Shown here: positions 34,745 through 42,496 of the stretch, one piece after another
Numbering within the stretch: position 1 is the stretch's first letter
Layout: every line of letters starts with the position of its first letter
NCBI GenBank assembly: GCA_007132725.1
Contig: SLOD01000101.1
Location: forward strand, 1-42,496
DNA length: 42,496 bases
DNA from: Candidatus Sumerlaeota bacterium
GTDB lineage: Bacteria > UBP6 > UBA1177
Direction of reading: 5' to 3'
The notes under the pieces: model-generated
Databases searched by the model: none
What the model saw: only the letters and a program-made list of their open reading frames with translations
Told to the model about the DNA's origin: nothing
Translations under genes and position numbers: made by a program

Positions 34745-36517
34745 ATGGGCATCATAAAACATCTTTCAGAAAACACCATTAATAAGATCGCTGCCGGGGA
34801 GGTTGTGGAAAGACCTCTTTCTGTTGTAAAAGAGTTGATCGAGAACAGTATTGATGCGAACAGTACAAATATAACTGTAGAGATCGAAAAAGGGGGGAAA
34901 AAGAAGATAAGGGTCAAAGATGACGGATCGGGACTGACTGTCGAAGATCTCTATATGGCGCTTGAAAGACATGCGACCAGTAAAATTTCATCAATAGAGG
35001 AACTTACATCAATTCCAACTATGGGGTTTCGGGGAGAAGCTATCCCTTCTATTGCTTCGGTAACGAAATTTTCGATAGCCAGTGCAGTTGAACATGGCAA
35101 CGGTTTCAAGATATCAATGTCTGACGGCAAGATACTTTCAGACGGGTCTTGTTCCCTCCCCAAAGGGACAGAGGTAAATGCCGACAATATCTTTTTCAAT
35201 GTTCCGGCAAGAAAAAAATTTCTTAAAAGTGATGAAAGAGAGTTTGCTCTTGTACGGGAAATGATCCAGAAGTTTGCGATAATACATTATACCACAACAT
35301 TTTCTTTCTTTCATAACAAAAAAGCTGTTTTCCAATATCCCGCTGTTTCTGACAAGCTTTCAAGAATACTTCATATCTGGAAAGCTGAAGAAAAAGATGT
35401 ACGGACTTTGGCTTCCACCCGTAACGGAGTGACCGTGACAGTATTCATACCATCACCGTTTTCATCTTTCCCCGGCATTTCAGCTACATCGGTAAACAAC
35501 AGGATCGTTTCGGACAGATTTATAAACAGTATTATTTTTAAAACTCTCAGAGAAACCATAGGGGGTGAATTCAAATCCCCCGTAATTCTCAACATAGACA
35601 CAGACCTTAAAGAAGTTGATATCAATGTGCACCCTTCAAAAATGGAAGTGCGGTTTCATGACACTCCATTGATCTTCAGTCTTGTCCGCGAAACTGTTGC
35701 AAATGCTCTTCTTTCTTTCAGGGAAGACAGCAAAGAGGAAAAGTTTCCCGTATACTCACAGAAAGATCTCAAAGAAAAGGAAGATCATCACTACGATTCT
35801 GTCAGAGAAAAACAGCCCGGATATATTACCCGTAAAAATGGACTTGTTCACGGAAAGATAGAAAAACACAGGGAGCTTAACATATTTGACAGGGATTATG
35901 AAACCATTGAACCTTCTCAGGAATCCTTTTATGATCTTCAAATGAAAGACTACCGCATAGTCGGTACGGTTTTCGGGGTATATATTGTTATTGAATCAAA
36001 AGACAAACTCATTTTTCTTGATCAACATGCAAGCCATGAAAGGATAACTTTTAACAGACTGGTAAACAATGCCCGTGATCGAAGCGGCTTGTCACAACTG
36101 CTTATAGTTCCGGTCATTATAAAAATGTCCCCTAAAGAACTTTCAATAATGGAAGAAATTATTTCCTCTCTATCTGAAGCAGGGTTCATTATTGAAAAAT
36201 TTGATGACGAGTCTGCTATTTTAAGAGCTGTTCCCGCTATCGGTTTTGATGCTGACTGGGAAACTATTATAAAAGAGCTTATCGGAGAGCTTGAAAATTA
36301 CGGAGAAGGGCGTGCATTTGAAGAAAAAATACTTTCTCTTTTAGCTGTAACTGCATGTCGTGCTTCCGTAAAATGCAATGATACGCTCAGCGACAAAGAA
36401 ATAAAACAACTCATAGAAGATATCAACAATAGCAAAACTCTGACTTGCCCTCACGGCAGACCTTTTTTCTTTGTAATGAACAGACACTATATTGAAAAGC
36501 AGGTAAACCGGAAATGA
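34745..36517 (+). CDS. mutL: DNA mismatch repair protein MutL
   Basis: IKHLSENTINKIAAGEVVERPLSVVKELIENSIDANST, DDGSGL, RHATSKI, GFRGEAIPSIASV, C-terminal DQHASHERI. Confidence 0.98.
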   Translation: MGIIKHLSENTINKIAAGEVVERPLSVVKELIENSIDANSTNITVEIEKGGKKKIRVKDDGSGLTVEDLYMALERHATSKISSIEELTSIPTMGFRGEAIPSIASVTKFSIASAVEHGNGFKISMSDGKILSDGSCSLPKGTEVNADNIFFNVPARKKFLKSDEREFALVREMIQKFAIIHYTTTFSFFHNKKAVFQYPAVSDKLSRILHIWKAEEKDVRTLASTRNGVTVTVFIPSPFSSFPGISATSVNNRIVSDRFINSIIFKTLRETIGGEFKSPVILNIDTDLKEVDINVHPSKMEVRFHDTPLIFSLVRETVANALLSFREDSKEEKFPVYSQKDLKEKEDHHYDSVREKQPGYITRKNGLVHGKIEKHRELNIFDRDYETIEPSQESFYDLQMKDYRIVGTVFGVYIVIESKDKLIFLDQHASHERITFNRLVNNARDRSGLSQLLIVPVIIKMSPKELSIMEEIISSLSEAGFIIEKFDDESAILRAVPAIGFDADWETIIKELIGELENYGEGRAFEEKILSLLAVTACRASVKCNDTLSDKEIKQLIEDINNSKTLTCPHGRPFFFVMNRHYIEKQVNRK

Positions 36518-37443
36518 GCCTGATCCTGATACTCGGTCCCACAGCTTCAGGGAAAACTTCTCTTTCGGTTGAAATAGCAAAAGAGTTCAACAGTGAAATA
36601 GTTGGAGCAGACTCGGTACAGATATATAAAGACCTTGTCATAGGGTCGGCAGCTCCTTCAGAAGAGGAAAAACAGGGCATACCTCACCATCTTACCGGAG
36701 TTTATCCCCTCAACAGAAAAATTGATGCAGGGAAGTATGTGTCAGAAGCTCTTCCTATCGTTGAGAAAATTTTATCAAAAGGGAAAAGTTGTGTAATAAC
36801 AGGGGGAACAAACTTTTATGTGGAAGCTTTTCTTAACGGACTTTCTCCTGTTCCAAAGATAGAAGACCCTGTAAGAAAACAGATCGAAGATGAGCTTGAA
36901 AAGCATGAAACGGAAGTGCTGTATGAAAGACTGTTACAGACCGACCAGGAGTGGGCAGGACAAATATCATCCCCCAATGACAGACAACGGATAAAAAGAG
37001 GTCTTGAAGTTTACATGGCAACCGGAAAAAAACTTTCACAGTGGAACAAAAACAAAAAAGAAAAAAAATACAGCGGCAAATTCATTGCTTTATCTATTGA
37101 TAAAGATAGAGAAGAGCTTTACAGTGACATAAACAGAAGATCTCTTTTAATGGTACAGAATGGACTGATAGAAGAGGTGAAGGAAATAAACAGGAAAGGT
37201 TTCGGATCACACAATTGCAAAGCCATGAATTCAATAGGCTACAAAGAAACTGAGATGTATTTAAAAGGAGAGATCAAAAGCATCAGTGAACTTACGGAAC
37301 TTATAGCGGCAAATACGAGACACCTTGCAAAAAGACAGCTAACATGGCTTAGAAACAGACATTATGTTAAATGGGCAGAGAAAAAAAACATCCCCCGGAT
37401 AGTAAACAAATACTTTGGGGAATTAAACAATTCTTCATTTTAA
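36514..37443 (+). CDS. miaA: tRNA dimethylallyltransferase MiaA
   Basis: ILGPTASGKTSLSVEIA, DSVQIYKDL, PHHLTG, GGTNFYVEAFLNG; 4-nt overlap with mutL. Confidence 0.97.
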   Translation: MSLILILGPTASGKTSLSVEIAKEFNSEIVGADSVQIYKDLVIGSAAPSEEEKQGIPHHLTGVYPLNRKIDAGKYVSEALPIVEKILSKGKSCVITGGTNFYVEAFLNGLSPVPKIEDPVRKQIEDELEKHETEVLYERLLQTDQEWAGQISSPNDRQRIKRGLEVYMATGKKLSQWNKNKKEKKYSGKFIALSIDKDREELYSDINRRSLLMVQNGLIEEVKEINRKGFGSHNCKAMNSIGYKETEMYLKGEIKSISELTELIAANTRHLAKRQLTWLRNRHYVKWAEKKNIPRIVNKYFGELNNSSF

Positions 37444-37537
37444 TAAATAAGTCCATCCCTTTATTAAGCCAAATAAAGAACAACTTGTGTTGTTTTTACA
37501 AGATGCCGAAATTAGAAAGGTTTTTTCTTAAAACCAC

Positions 37538-37565
37538 TTGACTTTTTATTTCTGTGAAGTATAAT
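37538..37565 (+). promoter_or_regulatory. Putative promoter of carD-like gene
   Basis: TTGACT (37538-37543), 16-nt spacer, TATAAT (37560-37565). Confidence 0.6.
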
Positions 37566-37607
37566 TGTCAGTTGTTGTTCATTTGTTTTAGAGAGGGACG
37601 ATGAATC

Positions 37608-38099
37608 ATGAAAAAATTTAAACCCGGTGACCTTGCTGTCTATCCTAATTACGGAGTTGGTAAAGTTATTTCCATAGAGGCTAAGAACCTTGGGAGTTCT
37701 GAAATAAACTGCTATGTCGTAAGTATGGTTTCAAGCGGCTCAAGAGTTTTTGTGCCTGTAGACTCTGCAGATCAGATGGGACTCAGGGGTATAACTGAAC
37801 CCCGGATGGCTCCCGATGTTTACCGTTGTTTTAAAATAAAAAACAATGAGCTTTTGAAAATGAACTGGAACAAAAGATACAGGTATCTTCAGGATAAAAT
37901 GAAAAGCGGGAAAGCCGGAGATGTTGCATCTGTAATAGCCGATCTTCTTTTTCTTAAAAATAAAAAGGGACTGAGTTACGGAGAAGACAAGCTTCTCAAT
38001 GATGCTGAAGATATCCTTGCAACAGAACTTTCGATCACGGAAAATGTTCCTAAAACAGAGGTAATTTCAAGAATCCACGAAAGTTTTAAATCCCGTTGA
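37608..38099 (+). CDS. CarD/CdnL-family transcriptional regulator
   Basis: FKPGDLAVYPNYGVGKVISIE...CYVVSMVSSGSRVFVPVDSADQMGLRGI is a CarD-CdnL-TRCF N-terminal signature. Confidence 0.92.
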   Translation: MKKFKPGDLAVYPNYGVGKVISIEAKNLGSSEINCYVVSMVSSGSRVFVPVDSADQMGLRGITEPRMAPDVYRCFKIKNNELLKMNWNKRYRYLQDKMKSGKAGDVASVIADLLFLKNKKGLSYGEDKLLNDAEDILATELSITENVPKTEVISRIHESFKSR

Positions 38100-38106
38100 T
38101 CCCTCT

Positions 38107-38454
38107 ATGCTAAGGATAGTATCCAACACTTTCATTTCAGGCATTGATAAATGGCATTTGGAAAACATGGTGGATTTCGATTTTTTCTGGCACTCTCATC
38201 CTTTTGAAAACTCAAAATGCAAAGGTTTCATCCTTCCTGATGTAAAATTGAAAAAAGGTATCGGAATGCCTGTCATAATTGATGTGGCGGAAGTGAAAAA
38301 CATTGATGTTACTTTAATTGATATTGAAAATGCTGTTTTCTACTCTGAATACTGGAGCACTCTATCTGCAATATATGCTACCGTTGCAAAAAATGTGATC
38401 ACTTTTTATGAAAATGTCCCGATGGTGATAAAAGAAAATTATAAAATGATTTAG
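38107..38454 (+). CDS. Hypothetical protein (115 aa)
   Basis: Compact ORF 7 nt after the CarD gene, no recognised domain. Confidence 0.6.
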   Translation: MLRIVSNTFISGIDKWHLENMVDFDFFWHSHPFENSKCKGFILPDVKLKKGIGMPVIIDVAEVKNIDVTLIDIENAVFYSEYWSTLSAIYATVAKNVITFYENVPMVIKENYKMI

Positions 38455-39830
38455 TTTTCATCTTCCGGTTCAGGACATTTTTCAAGCCTTCCCGGGGTTC
38501 CTCCTTCTATTGAAGATGGACAAAAATTACCATCAGTATCAACTGTAAACGAATATCCTCTTGATGTACTTAATTTTTTCGGGTCTTCGTTTGCCTCTGT
38601 CACCATGACACCGTCTCTTTTACATTTTATCTGGACGGTCTCTTTGCTTGTCAACCCTCCGTCAGCAACTGTCGTATCTTTTGTCACAAGCCAGAGAGCA
38701 CTGCCTATAAGATCTCCGAAAGCAGCTTCATTTCCTGTTATTACAGCAATGTCTCCCGGTCTGAGAAGAAGTTCATCATTTTCGTTCCTAAGCAACAGCG
38801 GATCTATTCCCTTATTGTTGTCATTGTCGTCAATAAAGCAGTCTGTGAGGTCGAAATCAAGATTGCCATAGTTGTATATCTCTACAAATTCCCATGATTT
38901 TTCAGGTTGCTGCATCGGAGTATGCATTATCTCTGTTATCATTATTTTGGGTCTCTCTTTTTCCGTTTCAATGACATTTTTTTCAGTTTTTCTCCCTGTC
39001 AGAGTAAAAATCGTTATGTTTGAGTCATATTTTGTAAGAGGCTCCAAACCTTCAATTTCGACAGAACATCTTCTTTCACACATTCTTGCAACTCCATTAA
39101 CATCAACAGCCAAGACTGTTTCTCCGGTAATATTTACAATATAGGAAACATCTGTAACTGAATAACTTACTTCAAGAGGTGCCGTTTCGGGCTTTTCACC
39201 TGAAAGAACGATCATAAAATCATCTATGACGGAATTTCTGTCGGCACACACCCCGTTTTTTACTGTTATTTTTTCAACGGGCTTTGAATATGACAGCACT
39301 ATCCAGTTATCAAGATCAAATGAGATATCAGGCGGAGGATGGATTTGGGCACTATCCATATTGATATCCCCGTCAAATTCGACAGCTACGGTTGCAGAAA
39401 GTCCTGTGTCGGGAATCACTCTTACCAGCTCAGGGATTTTTTTACCAACAGGATATACCAGTTCTATTTTTCCCGTTTTTGAGGGTGATTCAGTATCTAT
39501 AAAAAGCGGTTTGTAGTCAACTGATTTAAGTCCGGAACCTATTTCTATTTCAAGGATATCATCGGAAGGAAGAGGAGGTATGACCATAATGATATTGTTT
39601 TCAACTCTTGTTTCAACATCAATTTTCGACTCAACCCCTTTTGCTTTAAAATGGTGCAAAGTTTCAGGAAGAATTTCCATATTGAAAAGAAACAGCAGTG
39701 TTTCTTCCGGATAATATTTTCTCTCTTCGGGTGTTTTTTCAACAAGAAAAGGTAGATACTGGTTTTTCTCAGGCGGCTCCAAAGAACATGAAAATATCAC
39801 CATAAAAAAAAGTATTGTAAAAATTTTCAT
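38451..39830 (-). CDS. Lipoprotein with lamin-tail-domain (LTD)-like region
   Basis: Lipobox VIFSCS; IMITEIMHTPMQQPEKSWEFVEIYNYGNLDFDLTDCFIDDNDNNKG is LTD-like. ATG at 39830 with GGAGG upstream. Confidence 0.8.
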   Translation of the reverse strand: MKIFTILFFMVIFSCSLEPPEKNQYLPFLVEKTPEERKYYPEETLLFLFNMEILPETLHHFKAKGVESKIDVETRVENNIIMVIPPLPSDDILEIEIGSGLKSVDYKPLFIDTESPSKTGKIELVYPVGKKIPELVRVIPDTGLSATVAVEFDGDINMDSAQIHPPPDISFDLDNWIVLSYSKPVEKITVKNGVCADRNSVIDDFMIVLSGEKPETAPLEVSYSVTDVSYIVNITGETVLAVDVNGVARMCERRCSVEIEGLEPLTKYDSNITIFTLTGRKTEKNVIETEKERPKIMITEIMHTPMQQPEKSWEFVEIYNYGNLDFDLTDCFIDDNDNNKGIDPLLLRNENDELLLRPGDIAVITGNEAAFGDLIGSALWLVTKDTTVADGGLTSKETVQIKCKRDGVMVTEANEDPKKLSTSRGYSFTVDTDGNFCPSSIEGGTPGRLEKCPEPEDEN

Positions 39831-40492
39831 TTTGATCCTCCACATTCATTCAGATCGAAACCTGCAATAGATTTGAACCAGCCGTTATATTTTTTTGCTG
39901 TAAGTTGATAAATTACCATTTTTTCTTCCGGAACTTCCACAGACAAAGCAACAATGGCATTAAGCATCGAGTTGAAAAAGTAAATAAGGCTCAATCTTTC
40001 TATGATCTCTATTTTCAACAGGAACAGTTTCTGCTGCTGATCGCTGAATCTTATCATGTCAGTATTGTAGAGCAGCTTTGAAAGGTCGAATTTCACTCTG
40101 CCCCCCACTTCAAAAGAAGTGAGGTCTCCATAAGTTGAGTTGTTATCATCCGGCCCTACAGAAACATAGTCTCTTCCGACACTGATATTATTTTTCTGAT
40201 AAAGATAAAGTCTTTCATCACTTTTATATCTGCTCCAGGCTGTGATTTCCGGAAGAAGACCGGCAACTCTTGTATTTTTTCTTGCAGAGACAACTGCTCT
40301 CTCAAGGTCATCTATATTTTCAAGACCTTTTTCCAGAACCTGTTCAAGTGTCATGCAACTGTATTTTGTCTCAAGTATTTCGGCACTGATACCATGTCCT
40401 TTCAAATATTCTGCAAGAGATTCAAGATCAGGAGACCTTCCATCAAGAGGTATCACTGCCGTCAACAGAAATAATATGACGGTCATCTTCAT
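39827..40492 (-). CDS. Secreted hypothetical protein
   Basis: Signal peptide MKMTVILFLLTAVIPLDG at 40492; ATGA overlap with the LTD lipoprotein gene. Confidence 0.7.
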   Translation of the reverse strand: MKMTVILFLLTAVIPLDGRSPDLESLAEYLKGHGISAEILETKYSCMTLEQVLEKGLENIDDLERAVVSARKNTRVAGLLPEITAWSRYKSDERLYLYQKNNISVGRDYVSVGPDDNNSTYGDLTSFEVGGRVKFDLSKLLYNTDMIRFSDQQQKLFLLKIEIIERLSLIYFFNSMLNAIVALSVEVPEEKMVIYQLTAKKYNGWFKSIAGFDLNECGGSK

Positions 40493-40802
40493 CAGAACCG
40501 GCACCGTGTTCAGCCGGTGAATTGTCATCCTCATCATCTTCCTCCTCCATCTCAAGCATTTCATCAACTACATTTTTTATTTCCAGAACTTCCATGTTCG
40601 TGAGGTAACTCCTTCTTGTTTCAGCAAAAATAAACGGTATATCCTGAAATCTTTTTCTCATGTCGAAGGAAGATATGGACAACATGCAAAACCAGCTTAC
40701 ATGATGTCTTTCCCTCTCCCTTTTCATACTTGTCTCAAATATAAGTGCCAACCTGAAACCGATCAAAAGCGAAGAAGCCTGCATCAAAAACAAATTAACC
40801 AC
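40443..40802 (-). CDS. Hypothetical small protein with acidic C-terminus
   Basis: ORF directly upstream of and overlapping the secreted protein gene; start codon uncertain. Confidence 0.4.
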   Translation of the reverse strand: MVNLFLMQASSLLIGFRLALIFETSMKRERERHHVSWFCMLSISSFDMRKRFQDIPFIFAETRRSYLTNMEVLEIKNVVDEMLEMEEEDDEDDNSPAEHGAGSDEDDRHIISVDGSDTS

Positions 40803-40870
40803 CTCTTATTCAAAATTGCCAAATACTAATATCTGTTAGAATTATTATAAGTCAAGAATTTTTTGCGGGA

Positions 40871-41833
40871 TCATGCCCGGTTATTTTTCCCGCCAAACAT
40901 ATATCTGAACAATGTCCCTGAAATTATTCTTGATCTGAGAAGTATCGTCTTGTAACCAAAAAGAGCCATCTGTAGTGAAAATTCTTTTTCCACTTTGAAA
41001 GCACAACTTTTTTCATCTCTGTCTATATATTGAAAAGCTTCATCTATATCAAAGTCGCTCTTTTTAAAAAACGGTTCCTCGATCATCGTATATATTAAAA
41101 AAAGATGACAATCAAGCATCTTTCCAAGTCCGAATTTATCTGCGGTTTTTCTAAGTTTGGAAAGGTCGCAGTTATATATTACAACATAAAACTCAAGCAA
41201 TCTTCCGGCAACAAGGTTATAAAAATTTTTCCCCATATGGTCATGTATAAGCATTATAAGTGCCATCTGTTCTATTTCAGGCAGCAACATTTTAAGGTCA
41301 TTATCTATTTTTTTTTCAACAGAGTTTTCAAATACATTTTCTATAAAGTTGCCAAAAGATATAAAGCTCATCTTTGAATGGAGCTCTATTAAAGTTCCAT
41401 TCAGTAAAACAGGGATGTCTTCACAGAAATATCTTCTAAGTAAAGGGTGAAACTGCTTTTTAAGTTTCAACTGAGGACTGTTTTTGACAAGTTCCGGTAT
41501 CTGAGCAAATTCTTCCGGGTGAAAAAGAAGATCTATATCAACCATGGATCTCAAACCGTAGTGATCTTTGAAAAGCGTGTTGAGAAGATACATTCCCTTG
41601 ACCGGGACGAATTTAGTTATCTTGTGTTTTTTAAGCAAGTTAGAAAAAATGACCAGTTGCTTGTACTTTAAAATATTTGAAGCTTCATTGGCTCTATATT
41701 CAGCTTCAAATGAAGGTTCATCCCCTTTCAGATACCGCAGTGCCCTGAAAAAAGGATCTCTTTCAAAATCCTTAAATTCTTTATGAAAACTTATTTCAGG
41801 AAAAATTTCTTTCATCCACCCAAAACCTTGCAA
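40871..41833 (-). CDS. NTP_transf_5-type nucleotidyltransferase family protein
   Basis: FVPVKGMYLLNTLFKDHYGLRSMVDIDLLFHPEEF matches the KG..L....Y...G.R...DIDLLV signature; ALIMLIHDHMG. Confidence 0.75.
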   Translation of the reverse strand: MQGFGWMKEIFPEISFHKEFKDFERDPFFRALRYLKGDEPSFEAEYRANEASNILKYKQLVIFSNLLKKHKITKFVPVKGMYLLNTLFKDHYGLRSMVDIDLLFHPEEFAQIPELVKNSPQLKLKKQFHPLLRRYFCEDIPVLLNGTLIELHSKMSFISFGNFIENVFENSVEKKIDNDLKMLLPEIEQMALIMLIHDHMGKNFYNLVAGRLLEFYVVIYNCDLSKLRKTADKFGLGKMLDCHLFLIYTMIEEPFFKKSDFDIDEAFQYIDRDEKSCAFKVEKEFSLQMALFGYKTILLRSRIISGTLFRYMFGGKNNRA

Positions 41834-41906
41834 CGAAGTTACCTTAGTTTAAGCGTAGAAAAAAACAAGTCCAATTTTTTCCACTCGTTTCACGTCTCAC
41901 GTCCCA

Positions 41907-42099
41907 CCTAATCCCCCCAGCCCCCTTTCACAAGGGGGAGTTGAACAACTCTCCCCAACCCTCTCTTTCACAAAGAGAGGGAGCAATGCATCTCTTATTC
42001 ACGTTTCTCCTAATCCCCCCAGCCCCCTTTCACAAGGGGGAGGGAAGAACTCTCCCCAACCCTCTCTTTCACAAAGAGAGGGAGCAATGCATCTCTTAT
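41907..42099. repeat. Two direct copies (102-bp period) of a compound repeat built from short inverted repeats
   Basis: CCTAATCCCCCCAGCCCCCTTTCACAAGGGGGAG ... CTCTCCCCAACCCTCTCTTTCACAAAGAGAGGGAGCAATGCATCTCTTAT starts at 41907 and 42009. Confidence 0.92.
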
Positions 42100-42212
42100 C
42101 CCCCTCTTTTTAAAAGAGGGGTTAGGGGAGTTATTCAGTTAGAGGAATCAAAGTTATTATTCAAAGTCCCCTTGTCAAAGGGGATTTAGGGGATTAGAGG
42201 GGATTAGAGGGA
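42100..42212. repeat. Related palindromic/low-complexity repeat tail
   Basis: CCCCTCTTTTTAAAAGAGGGGTTAGGGGAG and TCCCCTTGTCAAAGGGGATTTAGGGGATTAGAGGGGATTAGAGGG. Confidence 0.85.
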
Positions 42213-42236
42213 GTTACAGTTGTTCCAAGCTTATTT

Positions 42237-42264
42237 TTGACAATACCTTTTAGCACGCTATAAT
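42237..42264 (+). promoter_or_regulatory. Putative strong sigma70-type promoter
   Basis: Consensus TTGACA (42237-42242), 16-nt spacer, TATAAT (42259-42264). Confidence 0.7.
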
Positions 42265-42305
42265 GACCTGTTTTATGATTTTTAAATGAAAGGATGTGTT
42301 GTGAT

Positions 42306-42496
42306 ATGAAAACACTTCATGCTGTACTGATAGTTGTTTTTTTTATTTTGAATTCCTGTTCTTTCAGTGGAGCGGCAAAACTGAGAGATGTTCCTGAAGA
42401 TGAGTTTGAAGTTGAAGAGATGCCTCTTGAGGATAATTTTCAGGAAGTGATGTCCGGGGAACTTGAATACCGTATAGGGATTGGAGATGAAATAAA
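42306..42496 (+). CDS. Polysaccharide export (Wza-like) lipoprotein, N-terminus only
   Basis: MKTLHAVLIVVFFILNSCSFSGAAKLRDVPEDEFEVEEMPLEDNFQEVMSGELEYRIGIGDEI: lipobox plus Poly_export-like YRIGIGDEI; runs off the window, not in the track. Confidence 0.65.
   Translation, partial: MKTLHAVLIVVFFILNSCSFSGAAKLRDVPEDEFEVEEMPLEDNFQEVMSGELEYRIGIGDEI

Noticed and set aside
41941-42189. ORF 82 aa (MNNSPQPSLSQREGAMHLL...)
   Set aside because: Lies entirely in the repeat cluster; composition is explained by the repeats.
1-42496. CRISPR arrays
   Set aside because: No regularly spaced identical repeats with unique spacers; the 33-bp period at 412-493 is a near-continuous tandem repeat, not a repeat-spacer array.

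Overview
42.5-kb low-GC bacterial chromosomal segment, probably from a Gram-negative, deltaproteobacteria/Myxococcota-like anaerobe (many lipoproteins, Cys-rich and TSP3-like surface proteins, NrdD, MCP); the taxonomy is inference only. Housekeeping content: clpS-clpA-aat beside a tRNA-Phe, a ThyX-like protein, an NrdD-redoxin fusion, ComM/YifB, mutL-miaA and a CarD-like regulator. The main discovery candidate is at 3462-13435. It is a tightly packed operon: PqqD-like protein, giant Ig-like/FG-GAP lipoprotein, a 39-aa ORF (11438-11557) missing from the supplied ORF track, HPr-kinase-like protein, radical SAM protein, and SipW-like S26 peptidase. A subtilase follows. I read this as an undescribed radical-SAM RiPP-type modification system; the 39-aa peptide carries a YxxPxI leader-like motif. 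A second unlisted small ORF (28 aa, three Cys near the C-terminus, strong Shine-Dalgarno, plausible promoter) lies at 20704-20790 on the minus strand. Other notable items: an orphan CARF-PD-(D/E)xK (Card1/Can2-like) effector with no CRISPR in the window; a 33-bp tandem palindromic repeat before an AAA/DUF4143 ATPase, next to a truncated AbiEi/DUF6088-like gene; and a repeat cluster at 41907-42212. All family calls come from reading motifs by eye; no database search was run.
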